From: Planctomycetota bacterium
GTDB lineage: Bacteria; Planctomycetota; J058; JAJDCQ01
Length of the DNA: 64,000 nt
Direction: 5' to 3'
Assembly (NCBI GenBank): GCA_029260755.1
Contig: JAJDCQ010000070.1
Location: forward strand, 58,358 to 122,357
Below the pieces are notes generated by a model. The model made no database searches. It was not told the DNA's origin and saw only the letters and a list, made by a program, of their open reading frames with translations. Numbering within the stretch: position 1 is the first letter of the stretch; every line of letters starts with the position of its first letter. The position numbers and the translations under genes were made by a program. Positions 9,505 to 18,867 of the stretch are shown here, one piece after another.

Positions 9505-9705
9505 TCAGCTCGTCAGGAGAAAGAGGATCCCCAGCGCGGCCAGGACGAGCGCCGAGTAGACGAGCGGCGCCGCCGCGTCGGGTGCGTTCGGATCCTCGAC
9601 CCGGGGGTCGAGGACGAGCCGTCGCCGCGCCGGCCGTGGAACGTGGGGCTCCAGCCCCGGTCGCGTGGCCCTGCCCGTGTCGTTGCCCATCGCCATGGAG
9701 CTCAT
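9505..9705 (-). CDS. small C-tail-anchored membrane protein
   Basis: 66-residue protein, easily missed by annotation. A Pro/Arg-rich cytosolic part (residues 1-47) is followed by one C-terminal hydrophobic segment ending at the stop (LVYSALVLAALGILFLLTS), the layout of a tail-anchored protein. The ATG at 9705 is preceded at 9-14 bp by a strong AGGAGG site, which makes the gene credible despite its size. It lies between two kinase genes on the same strand (67 bp upstream of kinase 1), so it may be a partner or membrane tether of that signalling pair. No family was recognised. Confidence 0.6.
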   Translation of the reverse strand: MSSMAMGNDTGRATRPGLEPHVPRPARRRLVLDPRVEDPNAPDAAAPLVYSALVLAALGILFLLTS

Positions 9706-9907
9706 CGTTCCCGCCTCCTCGGGCCCCGACCGGGCCTCGCGGGTGGCGCGGTCGCAAGGGCGGGTCCATCCTCGAGCGATGATCGGAACTCGGTTCCTGA
9801 GAGATGGTTGAGTGAAGCGGAGGACGCGCGGGCGGACGGATCGGGGCGGCGTCGGTCGGGCGGAAGGGGGCAGCGCCCCGATTCTTGCCTGGAGCTCGGG
9901 GCGCCGG

Positions 9908-12900
9908 TCAGCGCCTCGGGGGGCGCGTCGCGACGAGCCGGAAGCCGACCTGGAGGTCTGCTTGTTGGCCGCGAGACCTCGCGTCCTGGACGACGCTGGT
10001 CGCCCGGCCATCGGCGAAGGACGACCCCGTCGTCGGCCAGAAGCCTTCGGGGACTGATGGGTCGATCTTCGCCGCGTGAAGCTCGGCGACGTTTCCGGTC
10101 ATGTCGAAGAGCCCGAGTCGGTTCGGGTCGTAGCTCGCGACGGGGCCGGGAAACGTGAGCCCGTCTCCCAGGGGAAAGGGCTCGCCCTTCGCCCACCGCG
10201 GCCTCGGCCGGTCGGGGAGGATCGTCGAGGGGTCGAGGAGGTTCGCGAAGAGGGCCGCCTCGCGTTCGTCCTCGCCCCAGAACCAGGCCGACCGGCTTCC
10301 GGCGCGGAGGCCGCGCTCCCACTCGAGACGCTTCGGCAGACGGTAGCGGCCGGGATCGCCGTCCTCGGTCGCGAGCCAACGCCCGTGCTCCTCGGCCTCC
10401 GGCATCGGGACCGAGACCATGGGGCGGTCCGCGCCGACGAACGGGTCGGCGCCCTGGAGGCGATCGTCGTCGCGCCAGAAGCGGAACTGCGCCTGGGTCG
10501 TCTCGGTCGCGGCGAGGTAGACCGGAGCCGTGATCATTCCGTCGTTCTGCCGGATCCCGTCTGCCCGCTCGATCCCGAACCGCGCGATCACCTCCGGCGA
10601 GAGCCCGAACGAGAAGCGTCCCGCGGGAACGAGGACGAACCGGAGCCCGCGGCCGATCTCGCTCTCGAACCAGAGCGGCCAGCCGCGTCCGCGGGCGGCG
10701 TCGAGCTGCTCGGGCGTCGGCGTCCACCAGGTGCCATCGGGGACGAGTTCCGCGTCCGCGGGGGCGACGCCGTCGGGCAGCGGCATCGTCCGCCCTTCGG
10801 GGACGTCCGGCGCGTTGGGCAGGTCGGTCCGGTCGATCTCGCAGACGAGGCGGAAGCCGACGTGGGGTCTCGGCTCATTGAACTCGGCCGACTGGGCTCC
10901 GCTCCGCGCCGACAGCGGTCCGCTCGCGTAGGAGCCGCCCCGGATCGCGCGCGATCCTTCGGTGGGAACGGCCGGGTCGACCACGGGGAACCACGGCAGG
11001 ATCGCCGGCGCGTCCGAGGTCCACTCGGCGGCGTTGCCGATCACGTCGAACAGGCCGAAGCGGTTCGGCGCGAACGTCCCGACCGGGGTGGAGACGCGGT
11101 AGCGGTCGTTGCGCGGGAAGTGGATCCCGGTGTCCTCGGAGGAGACGATCCCGTCGCTCGCCGCGCGCACGTTGGCCCGGGTCGTCGACGCGGCCGGGTC
11201 GTCTCCCCAGGGAAAGATCGTCTCGGTGCCCGCGCGCGCCGCGCGCTCCCACTCCGCCGAGGTCGGCAGGCGGTAGTGTCGTCCGCCGCCGTCCGGCTGC
11301 TCGGACAGCCAGTCGGCGAACTTCTCGGCCTTCGTGGCGGACACGAGCACGACGGGGCGGTCGTCGTCAGCCGCGATCATCATCGACGGGTCTCCGCGGA
11401 GGACCTGTCCGCGCGCCGCCATCGTCCGCTGGCTCTCTTCGATGGCGTCGTCGCCCGCGTGGCCGGGCCAGCGCCGCCGGAGCTGCCCGAACGTGACCTC
11501 GGTCGCGCCGAGGTAGAACGGACGCGAGAGGGTCACCCGGTGACGGCGCTCGCTCATGTGGGAGTAGGAGAACGGCAGGAAGCGGGACCGCTCCGAGGGT
11601 CGCGACCCCATCACGAAGGTGCCCGGAGGGATCAGGACGAAGCGCATCCCGAGCTCGTTCTCGAAGCAGAGCGGCAGCCCGCTCGCCTCGGCGTACTCGC
11701 GCTGCTCGGGGGCGGGCTCCCACCACGGCTCGAGGGCGGGCGGCGGCGGGGTCGCGGCGTCCGGGTCGTCGTCGTCGTCATCCGAGGCGTCCGGCTCGGG
11801 GCCCTCGGCCGTCGCGGTGGCCGTCGCCCCCTCGTCGCCGGCCGCGATCACCGGCGGATCGATCGGATCGGGATCGCCGCCATCGCCGAAGAGGCCGAGC
11901 GCGACGGCGGCGATGCCGAGGAGGACGATCCCCGCCGCGAGCGCCGCGATCACCCCCGTCGGCGGGATCGGTGCCATGGCCGGCCCGCGCGCCGTCGGTG
12001 GGCGGGCGCGTTCCGATCGACGCGTCGTCTTCGGGGTCTCGCCGGCGAGCCACCGATCGAGGTCGTCGGCGAGCGCGGCGGCGCTCGGGTAGCGGTCGGG
12101 CGGGTCCTTCTCGAGGCAGCGCAGCGCCACCGCGCCGAGCGGCGGCGGAACCTCGGGCGCCACCTCGGTCGGGTCGGGCGGGTCATCGAGGAGGATCCGC
12201 TTGAACACGGTCGCCGTCGATGGGTCGTCGAACGGGATGCGCCCGGTCAGGGCGAGGAAGAGGACGACGCCGAGGCCGTACACGTCGACGCCCGGGCCGA
12301 GCTCGGCGAGGGTCGCGTCGACCTGCTCGGGCGCCATGAACGCGGGCGTCCCGATCGTCTGGCCGGTCGTCGTGATCTGGCGGCTGGCGTCGTCGTCGCG
12401 GGCGAGGCCGAAGTCCATCAGCAGCGTGTGGCCCTCGTCATCGATCATCACGTTCGAGGGCTTCACGTCGCGGTGGACGATCCGGCTCTCGTGCGCGTGG
12501 TGGAGGGCGCGGGCGACGTCTCGGACGACCTCGACCCGCCGGCGGAGGTCGGCCTCGTCCTTCAGGAACGCCGAGAGGGTGCGTCCCGCGACGAGCGGCA
12601 TGACGATGTAGAGGGCGTTGTCCTGCTGCCCGACGTCGATCGGCGACACGATCCCCGGATGGCGGAGCTTCCCGGCCAAACGCGCTTCCCGGACGAAGCG
12701 CTCGGCGTCGTCGGGCCGCGCGCTCGGGCCGAGGGTGAGCACCTTCACCGCGACCGGCCGGTCGAGGCTCGGGTCGTGGGCGCGGTAGACGACGCCCATC
12801 CCGCCCCGCCCGAGCTCGCCCTGCAGGACGTAGCGTCCGAGCTGCGTCGGTTGCGGCGGCGTCGTCGGCGCGCCGGGAGCGGGAGGTCGGCCGAAGGGGG

Positions 12901-12928
12901 ACGGGCTCGCTCCGCCGAAGGTGGTCAC
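9908..12928 (-). CDS. Ser/Thr kinase with two FGE-like domains (kinase 2)
   Basis: 1006-residue Hanks-type kinase. Kinase domain about 32-290 (ELGRGGMGVVYR loop, Lys62, HRDVKPSNVMIDD, MDFGLARDD, GTPAFMAPEQ). Transmembrane helix about 318-342, then an Asp/Thr-rich linker. Two formylglycine-generating-enzyme/sulfatase-modifying-factor-type domains follow (about 400-650 and 690-1000), each with the PGTFVMGS-like entry, LPTSAEWERAAR and GFRLV exit blocks. Both lack the paired cysteines of active FGE (GNAAEWTSD and GNVAELHAA in place of the Cys-bearing GNVWEWC), so they are probably binding modules. The start is GTG at 12928, overlapping the upstream stop (GTGA). Similar kinases (Pkn1-like) occur in Planctomycetes and Chlamydiae. 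Confidence 0.88.
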   Translation of the reverse strand: MTTFGGASPSPFGRPPAPGAPTTPPQPTQLGRYVLQGELGRGGMGVVYRAHDPSLDRPVAVKVLTLGPSARPDDAERFVREARLAGKLRHPGIVSPIDVGQQDNALYIVMPLVAGRTLSAFLKDEADLRRRVEVVRDVARALHHAHESRIVHRDVKPSNVMIDDEGHTLLMDFGLARDDDASRQITTTGQTIGTPAFMAPEQVDATLAELGPGVDVYGLGVVLFLALTGRIPFDDPSTATVFKRILLDDPPDPTEVAPEVPPPLGAVALRCLEKDPPDRYPSAAALADDLDRWLAGETPKTTRRSERARPPTARGPAMAPIPPTGVIAALAAGIVLLGIAAVALGLFGDGGDPDPIDPPVIAAGDEGATATATAEGPEPDASDDDDDDPDAATPPPPALEPWWEPAPEQREYAEASGLPLCFENELGMRFVLIPPGTFVMGSRPSERSRFLPFSYSHMSERRHRVTLSRPFYLGATEVTFGQLRRRWPGHAGDDAIEESQRTMAARGQVLRGDPSMMIAADDDRPVVLVSATKAEKFADWLSEQPDGGGRHYRLPTSAEWERAARAGTETIFPWGDDPAASTTRANVRAASDGIVSSEDTGIHFPRNDRYRVSTPVGTFAPNRFGLFDVIGNAAEWTSDAPAILPWFPVVDPAVPTEGSRAIRGGSYASGPLSARSGAQSAEFNEPRPHVGFRLVCEIDRTDLPNAPDVPEGRTMPLPDGVAPADAELVPDGTWWTPTPEQLDAARGRGWPLWFESEIGRGLRFVLVPAGRFSFGLSPEVIARFGIERADGIRQNDGMITAPVYLAATETTQAQFRFWRDDDRLQGADPFVGADRPMVSVPMPEAEEHGRWLATEDGDPGRYRLPKRLEWERGLRAGSRSAWFWGEDEREAALFANLLDPSTILPDRPRPRWAKGEPFPLGDGLTFPGPVASYDPNRLGLFDMTGNVAELHAAKIDPSVPEGFWPTTGSSFADGRATSVVQDARSRGQQADLQVGFRLVATRPPRR

Positions 12929-13383
12929 GCCGGGCCCTCCTGACGCGCGCCAGCATCGACGACCGCCGCGGCGTTCGCCACCGTCTGCCCGTGGTAGAGG
13001 CGGAGCAGCGCCAGTCCGAGGAGGAGGTTTCCGACGCCCATGAGCGGGAACAGGATCCGGGTGTGGACCGGAACGCTCTCCGCCATCACCGAGACGGTCA
13101 GGTCGGTGAAGACATCGCTCAGCCTCACCCCCGCGACGACCGCGAGCCACCACGGGGCGCGGCGCCACGCGACGAGCGCGCTCGCCTGGAGGATCAGGAA
13201 CGCGGTCCAGTTCGCGGCGCAGCGCGGGAGGAGCGCCTGGGGATCGACGTAGTCGGCGCCGTGCCAGACCCGGAACCAGAGCTCGGGGAGGAGGAACCCC
13301 CAGAGCGAGAGGACCAGGTCGAACGCGACGAGCGAGCCGAGGAGGAGATCGATCCGGACGGCGTGAGGACGGCGGTCGGGCAT
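12925..13383 (-). CDS. four-helix membrane protein, unknown function
   Basis: 152-residue integral membrane protein with four hydrophobic stretches (about 12-33, 52-72, 78-95, 108-128), a DoxX/DUF-like four-helix layout but no recognised signature. A GGGAG site lies about 9 bp before the ATG. The stop codon overlaps the GTG of kinase 2 (GTGA), implying translational coupling, and the zinc-ribbon membrane gene ends 20 bp upstream. The three genes probably form one transcript. Its role is unknown; by context it could influence kinase 2 at the membrane. Confidence 0.6.
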   Translation of the reverse strand: MPDRRPHAVRIDLLLGSLVAFDLVLSLWGFLLPELWFRVWHGADYVDPQALLPRCAANWTAFLILQASALVAWRRAPWWLAVVAGVRLSDVFTDLTVSVMAESVPVHTRILFPLMGVGNLLLGLALLRLYHGQTVANAAAVVDAGARQEGPA

Positions 13384-13403
13384 GGGTCTCACTCCCGGAC
13401 GGG

Positions 13404-13676
13404 CTAGAGGGCGAGCGTCGCGAGGCCGGCGATCCCGCCGAGGACGACGAGCGTGACGAGCCCCCAGGCGGGACCCGCGGCGAAGAAGACGCCCGCCGAG
13501 ATCCCGAGGACGACGATGGCCGCCGCGACGAGGAGGGCGACGAAGACTGGCTCCACGGCGCCCGCGATCTCGGTGATCTCGCCGCAGCCGGGGCAGTTCG
13601 CGATCCCGCCGCGCTTGGTGTCGGGGACCTCGAAGCGCTCGCCGCAGTGCTGACACTGAGTCGGATGCATCGGCAT
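13404..13676 (-). CDS. zinc-ribbon membrane protein
   Basis: 90-residue protein. It begins with a treble-cysteine zinc ribbon (CQHCGERFEVP, then NCPGCGEIT), close to the MJ0042/GYF-type ribbon found at the N-terminus of many planctomycete proteins, followed by two hydrophobic segments (about 45-66 and 68-88). The start at 13676 is the best guess: neither this nor the ATG at 13670 has a strong ribosome site. First gene of the probable zinc-ribbon, membrane protein, kinase 2 operon. Divergent from kinase 3 with about 80 bp between the starts. Confidence 0.6.
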   Translation of the reverse strand: MPMHPTQCQHCGERFEVPDTKRGGIANCPGCGEITEIAGAVEPVFVALLVAAAIVVLGISAGVFFAAGPAWGLVTLVVLGGIAGLATLAL

Positions 13677-13756
13677 GGCGACGGAGTCTAGCATCGGCGG
13701 CGCGCGCTCGCGTCGGCGGGCCCGCACGGAGTACAACGTCATCGGACCGAGAGCCG

Positions 13757-16700
13757 ATGCCGATCCCCTCGCCCCGATTCTCGCCCCGGCCCGACCCGCC
13801 GGGGCCGAGCAACGCCGACGCCGACCTCCGCCTCGGGCGCCGTCTCGTCGAGGCGCGGCTCCTGGCGAGCGGGACGCTCGCGTCGCTCCTGGCCGAGTGC
13901 GCCGCGCGGCGCCCTCGGCTGGCGCTCGCCGAGCTGCTCCTCGAGCGTCGCCTCGTGGCGCCTCAGGATGTCGTCCGCGCCCTCGCGCGGGTGGCCAGCG
14001 AGACGCTGGCGGACCGGGAGACGGTCGTCGGACCGCCGCCGCGGTCGGACGCGGGGTCGGGCCGCTTCGGCTCCGGCCGCGGTCACTCGCCTCGTCCCGG
14101 CTCGGGTCGGCTCGCGCCGGCCACCGGGACGCGTCGCTTCCAGGCGGACGCGTCGGCGAGCGGCGCCGCCGGCGACGGGCCGCGCCTGCTCGATCGCTAC
14201 GTCCTGGCCGAGGAGCTCGGGCGCGGCGGCATGGGCGTCGTCTGCCGCGCCTACGACGAGGCGCTGCAGCGGCCGGTCGCGATCAAGATGCTCGGCGACG
14301 GCAGCCGCCCCGCCGACGACCGTCAGTGGCAGCGCTTCCGGCGGGAGGCCGTCGCCACGGCGAAGCTCCGCCACCCCGCGATCGTCGCGATCCACGAGGT
14401 CGGCGATGAGGGCGGCGTTCCGTTCATCGTGATGGACCTCGTCGAGGGCGCGAGCCTCGAGGCCGTCCTCGCCGGCGAGGAGCTCTCCCCGCGTCGGGTC
14501 GCCGAGATCGCCCGCGAGGTCGCCCTCGCGCTCCAGCACGCCCACGATCACGGCGTCGTCCATCGCGACGTGAAGCCCGAGAACATCCTCGTCGACCGGG
14601 ACGGGCAGCCGCGCCTGACCGACTTCGGGCTCGCCCGCGAGCTCGGCGCCGATCAGATCACCGTGAGCGGGCAGGTCGTCGGAACTCCCGCCTACATAGC
14701 GCCCGAGCAGGCGGGCCGCAGCGGCGGGGTGATCGGTCCGGCGGCGGACGTCTACGCGGTCGGCGGCGTCCTCTACCGCGCGCTGGTCGGGCGTCCTCCG
14801 TTCGTCGGCGACGCGCTGGTGAACGTCATCCAGATGGTGCTGTTCGAGGAGCCCGAGCCGCCTCGTCGGAGCCGTCCGGCGGTCCACCCCGACCTCGAGA
14901 CGATCGCGCTCCGCTGCCTCGAGAAGGAGCCGGATCGGCGCTACCCGAGCGCGCGCGCGCTCGCCGCCGACCTCGAGCGGTTCCTCGCCGGCGAGGTCAT
15001 CGACGCGCGTCCGGTCGGGCGGCTCGAGCGGGCGCGGCGGTGGGCCCGTCGGAACCGGCTCCTCGCGGCGTCGCTCGCCCTCGTCGTCCTCGTCGTCGTC
15101 GGGGCGGCCGCGGCTGGGACGTGGCTCGTCGTCGCCACGCGGCGGCAGATCGCGGCCGAGCGGAGGGCGGGCCAGGACGAGGCGCGCGAGCGTGCGGCGG
15201 CGGCGTGGGCGGCGTTCGAGGACGCCCGTGACCAGGCGGCGGTCGGCGATCGGCTCGATCGGCGCCGGGCCGACCGGCTCCTCGCCCGTGGCCTGGACGC
15301 CGTCGCCGCCGCGGCGGCGCTCCGGACGCTCGCGCCCGAGGACGAGGACGCCGCCCGGCGCGCGTTCGACGCGGCGATGGCGACCGGCGAGGTGGCGCTG
15401 CGGGCGGAGCAGTGGGGCGTCGCCGCGAGCGCGTTCGAGAGCGCCCGTGGCCTCGGGGTCGCCGACGGCGAGGCGCGGGCGGCCATCGATCGGGTCGAGG
15501 AGTCGCGGCGGCAGGCGACCGACGCGCTCCGGCGGGAGGTCGAGGGGATCCTCGCCGAGGCCCGCTCGGGCGAGCTCGGCGCGCGGCCGGGCGGCTACGA
15601 CGACGCCCTCTTCGGGCTGGTCCGGCGGGCGGATCCCGAGACGGTCCGCATCCTCGCCGCCACCCTCGGTGAGCTTCGCGCGGTCCTGCGCGAGGCGGTG
15701 GGCGACATGATCCGGGCGGCGCAGCATCCGAACGAGGATGAGGCGCGCGCCGGCGAGACCTCCATCGAGGGCCTCGAGGAGGCGCTCGTCCGGTGGCTCG
15801 CGAAGGGGCCCGACGAGACGATCGACGAGAGCGACGAGAGCACGGTCGGCCTCGCCGCCGGGCGCATCGTCCGGCGCGCGCGTCGGAGTCATCCCGACCT
15901 GGCGACCCAGCCGACGATGGCAACCTACCGCCGTCAGATGGCATCCGCGCAGGCCGCGGCGCTCGGGCCGGCGGGCGAGCTGACGGCGCGGCTCTGCTGC
16001 GAGGCGCTCGGGCGGATCGGCGTGCGTGAGGAGGCGCTCCCCGCCCTCATCGCCTACCTCCAGGCCGAGGAGGATGAGCTCCGCGCCGTTCCCGCCGGGG
16101 TCGCCATCTGTCTCCTCGGCGGCGAGGAGGCGGAGCACCACGTCCTCCGGGCGGCGCGTCTCTTCGGGCGGGCCGGTCCCTACTGGCGACGGGTGCGCCG
16201 CTACCTCGAGCGGACCGGCGCGGCCGAGGTCGACGTCGCCGACCTCGAGGGAGCGGCGAGCGCGGTCGAGCTCGTCGAGCTCGGCCGGACCCACACCGAT
16301 CGGGGCGAGCGGGACGAGGCGCTCGCGGCGTACGAGCGAGCGATCGAGCTCGACCCCGATCACGGGCCGGCGTGGGTCGGCCGGTCCGGCGTGAAGCTGG
16401 CCCGGGGCGACCTCGACGGAGCGCTCGCCGACATCGAGCGCGCGCTCGAGATCTCGCCGCGGTCGGGGTGGTTCCTCGCCGAGCGCGGAGCGGTCTTCGT
16501 GCATCGCGGCGACCTCCAGCGGGCGCGTCGCGACTTCGATCGGGCGATCGTGCTGGCGCCGGGTTTGGCCGAGCCGCGGCGGCGGCGTGCGAAGCTACGT
16601 CGCCGGACGGGCGACCTCGTGGGCGCGCAGACCGATGTCGAGCGGGCGATCGAGCTCTCCCCCGGCGACGCGAGCCTGTGGACGCTCCGCGGAGACCTGC

Positions 16701-17758
16701 GCACCGACGTCGATCTCGCCGGGGCGCTCGCCGACTTCGATCACGCCCTGCAGCTCGATCCCGAGCACGCGCAGGCCAACCTCGGGCGAGGGGTCGTCCG
16801 GCACCGGATGGGCGATCTCGAGGGCGCGATCGCCGACGTGGCGGTCGCCCTCGAGCGGTCGCCGGGCAACGCGCTCGTCTGGACGCTCCGGAGCGGGATC
16901 CGGCTGGAGCAGGGCGATCTTCGGGCGGCGATCGCCGACGCCGACCGGGCGATCGAGCTCGATCCCGAGGCGGCCACCGCCTGGGTGCAGCGCGGGCGAG
17001 CGCGGGCGGCGGCGGGCGAGCTCACGGCGGCGCTCGAGGACTTCGACCGGGCGGTCGAGCTCGACGCCGGCTCCTCGTTCGCGCTGGTCGAGCGCGCGAT
17101 CGTGCTGCGGGCGAGCGGTCGCCCCGACGACGCGATCCGCGACCTCGACCGGGCCGTCGTGATCTCCCCGGCGAAGCCGAAGGCGTGGAACGTCCTCGGC
17201 GCCTCGCGCGTCTCGATCGGTGACGTCACGGGGGCGCGCGAGGCGTTCGACCGGGCCGTCTCCCTCGCGCCGGGCAGCCACGTCTTCCTGACCAATCGCG
17301 GGCGGGTGCGCACCCTCCAGGGCGACCACGCGGGGGCGATCGAGGATCTCGAGAAGGCGGTCCGCCTCGCGCCGCAACACGCGCCCGGCTGGAACAACCT
17401 CGGCGCGGCCCGCGAGGCGGCCGGCGATCGGCAGGGGGCGCTCCGCGAGTACGGCCGCGCCATCGACCTGGACCCCGAGGACGTGGAGCCGCGGAACAAT
17501 CGCGGCGTCCTCCTTCATCGCCTCGGGCGCTTCGAGGAGTCGATCCTGGACTTCGACCGGGTGCTCGCCCTCGCCCCGCGCCACCTGAGCGGGTGGCGAA
17601 ACCGGGGGCTGGTGCGGTGGCGCCTCATGCAGCTCCGCGGCGCGATCGCCGATCTCGAGCGCTTCTGCGAGCTCGCGCCGCCGGGCGACGCCATCGAGGA
17701 GGCGCGCGGCTACATCGAGCGGATGCGGCGCGGCGAGGCGATCGGCGGCGGGGGGTGA
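13757..17758 (+). CDS. Ser/Thr kinase with MshEN-like head and TPR tail (kinase 3)
   Basis: 1333-residue Hanks kinase. Residues 25-85 (LGRRLVEARLLASG, LAELLLERRLVAPQDVVRAL) repeat a short 'long-coil, hydrophobic, next-step' motif reminiscent of the GspE/MshE N-terminal domain, some of which bind c-di-GMP; this match is by eye. The kinase domain spans about 146-415, with ELGRGGMGVVCR, Lys177, HRDVKPENILVD, DFGLAREL and GTPAYIAPEQ. A transmembrane helix at about 434-458 is followed by coiled-coil and HEAT-like helices and about 14 TPRs (about 840-1320, recurring ALADFDRAIELDPE-type units). Intact catalytic residues. Divergent from the zinc-ribbon operon. Confidence 0.88.
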   Translation: MPIPSPRFSPRPDPPGPSNADADLRLGRRLVEARLLASGTLASLLAECAARRPRLALAELLLERRLVAPQDVVRALARVASETLADRETVVGPPPRSDAGSGRFGSGRGHSPRPGSGRLAPATGTRRFQADASASGAAGDGPRLLDRYVLAEELGRGGMGVVCRAYDEALQRPVAIKMLGDGSRPADDRQWQRFRREAVATAKLRHPAIVAIHEVGDEGGVPFIVMDLVEGASLEAVLAGEELSPRRVAEIAREVALALQHAHDHGVVHRDVKPENILVDRDGQPRLTDFGLARELGADQITVSGQVVGTPAYIAPEQAGRSGGVIGPAADVYAVGGVLYRALVGRPPFVGDALVNVIQMVLFEEPEPPRRSRPAVHPDLETIALRCLEKEPDRRYPSARALAADLERFLAGEVIDARPVGRLERARRWARRNRLLAASLALVVLVVVGAAAAGTWLVVATRRQIAAERRAGQDEARERAAAAWAAFEDARDQAAVGDRLDRRRADRLLARGLDAVAAAAALRTLAPEDEDAARRAFDAAMATGEVALRAEQWGVAASAFESARGLGVADGEARAAIDRVEESRRQATDALRREVEGILAEARSGELGARPGGYDDALFGLVRRADPETVRILAATLGELRAVLREAVGDMIRAAQHPNEDEARAGETSIEGLEEALVRWLAKGPDETIDESDESTVGLAAGRIVRRARRSHPDLATQPTMATYRRQMASAQAAALGPAGELTARLCCEALGRIGVREEALPALIAYLQAEEDELRAVPAGVAICLLGGEEAEHHVLRAARLFGRAGPYWRRVRRYLERTGAAEVDVADLEGAASAVELVELGRTHTDRGERDEALAAYERAIELDPDHGPAWVGRSGVKLARGDLDGALADIERALEISPRSGWFLAERGAVFVHRGDLQRARRDFDRAIVLAPGLAEPRRRRAKLRRRTGDLVGAQTDVERAIELSPGDASLWTLRGDLRTDVDLAGALADFDHALQLDPEHAQANLGRGVVRHRMGDLEGAIADVAVALERSPGNALVWTLRSGIRLEQGDLRAAIADADRAIELDPEAATAWVQRGRARAAAGELTAALEDFDRAVELDAGSSFALVERAIVLRASGRPDDAIRDLDRAVVISPAKPKAWNVLGASRVSIGDVTGAREAFDRAVSLAPGSHVFLTNRGRVRTLQGDHAGAIEDLEKAVRLAPQHAPGWNNLGAAREAAGDRQGALREYGRAIDLDPEDVEPRNNRGVLLHRLGRFEESILDFDRVLALAPRHLSGWRNRGLVRWRLMQLRGAIADLERFCELAPPGDAIEEARGYIERMRRGEAIGGGG

Positions 17759-17897
17759 CGCGTCGCGGCCGCCGTCCGCCGCCTGTCGGGATGGCGGTCG
17801 ACGCGTCCGCGTTTCCCGTGGCTGGCAGGGGATTTCCGATGGCGCGGCGGGCAAGTCTTTGCGCCGTAGGGTGTTCGCCCTTCGCCCTTCTTCGGCA

Positions 17898-17925
17898 TGG
17901 ACTTCGCTCGGTCCAGCGGTAGAAT
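17898..17925 (+). promoter_or_regulatory. candidate sigma-70 promoter for fmdB operon
   Basis: TGGACT (17898-17903), 16-bp spacer, TAGAAT (17920-17925). TAGAAT or TATAAT recurs just upstream of several genes in this window (22274, 37404, 40354, 40902), which supports reading it as the -10 box. Confidence 0.35.
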
Positions 17926-17995
17926 CGTCCCTCCTCGCGTCCGCGTCGCGTCCGCGGGGAGGGAAGGACCCTGACCGCCGGAGGTAACACAGGCG

Positions 17996-18319
17996 ATGCC
18001 CACCTACGAGTACCGTTGCAACGCGGAGAGCTGCCGTCACGAGTTCGAGCTCTTCCAGTCGATCACCGCCGATCCGGCCGCGACCTGTCCCGAGTGCGCC
18101 CACGATGCGCGTCGTCTGATCAGCGCCGGGGCCGGGCTGCTGTTCAAGGGCTCGGGGTTCTACATCACCGACTACCGGAGCAAGGCTTACACCGACAAGG
18201 CGCGGGCCGAAGGTGCGAAGAAGTCGGAGAAGAAGGCGCCGAAGGGCGGCGCGAAGAAGAGCGACTCGAGCGGCACGAGCTCGGGGAGCAAGGAAACGAC
18301 GAAGAGCGCGTCGAGCTAG
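17996..18319 (+). CDS. FmdB-family zinc-ribbon protein
   Basis: 107-residue protein of the FmdB/CxxC_CxxC_SSSS family. The diagnostic start MPTYEYRCNAESCRHEFELFQ is followed by the second metal pair CPECAHDARRLIS, giving a four-cysteine zinc ribbon. The C-terminal third is a Lys/Ser/Ala-rich tail, disordered and basic. The family was named for a putative regulatory protein in amidase/formamidase clusters; its function here is unproven. A GGAGG site lies 12-16 bp upstream. It heads a tight three-gene run (15-bp then 2-bp gaps) with two hypothetical genes. Confidence 0.8.
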   Translation: MPTYEYRCNAESCRHEFELFQSITADPAATCPECAHDARRLISAGAGLLFKGSGFYITDYRSKAYTDKARAEGAKKSEKKAPKGGAKKSDSSGTSSGSKETTKSASS

Positions 18320-18334
18320 GACGCGCAGCGACCC

Positions 18335-18865
18335 ATGGCCAAGCGAACGACGTTCACCGACGAAGGGCTCCCGACCGCGATCCTCAAGCGCGACCTGCTC
18401 GCGGGGATGGCGGACAAGAAGCTCCAGGCGGAGCACGACCCGGGCAAGACCGGCGACCTCTTCTTCTCGAAGGGGCGCCTGTGCGAGGCGCTCGACTTCT
18501 ACGAGAAGTGCGATCAGCCGGCCGAGCGGGTCGCGAGGATCAAGGCGAAGGCGCTCGAGGACGGCGACTACTTCCTCCTCGCGCGGATCGTCCACGCCGC
18601 CTCCGACACCGTGAGCGAGAGCGAGTGGGCGAGCTGCGGCGACACCGCCGCGACCAAGGGCAAGCTCGCCTTCGCCGTGCGCGCCTACGAGCGGGCGGGC
18701 GACGGCGTGGCGGAGAAGCTCGCCGAGGCGAAGAGGAAGCTCGAGGAGTTCCTCCCGAGCATCGCCGAGGCGAAGATGGCGGTCGGCGCGACGGCCGACC
18801 AGGTCGCCGCCGACGTCGCCGACGTCGAGCCGACCTCGGGCGACGAAGACGCGAAGGAAACCTGA
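18335..18865 (+). CDS. hypothetical TPR-like helical protein
   Basis: 176-residue soluble protein made of short amphipathic helices whose spacing resembles two or three degenerate TPRs (KGRLCEALDFYEKCDQP and KLAFAVRAYERAGDG are the clearest). It has an acidic, disordered C-terminus. Second gene of the FmdB operon: 15 bp after FmdB and 2 bp before the next gene. Ribosome site weak. No catalytic motif. A role as a small scaffold or adaptor would be a guess. Confidence 0.6.
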   Translation: MAKRTTFTDEGLPTAILKRDLLAGMADKKLQAEHDPGKTGDLFFSKGRLCEALDFYEKCDQPAERVARIKAKALEDGDYFLLARIVHAASDTVSESEWASCGDTAATKGKLAFAVRAYERAGDGVAEKLAEAKRKLEEFLPSIAEAKMAVGATADQVAADVADVEPTSGDEDAKET

Positions 18866-18867
18866 CC

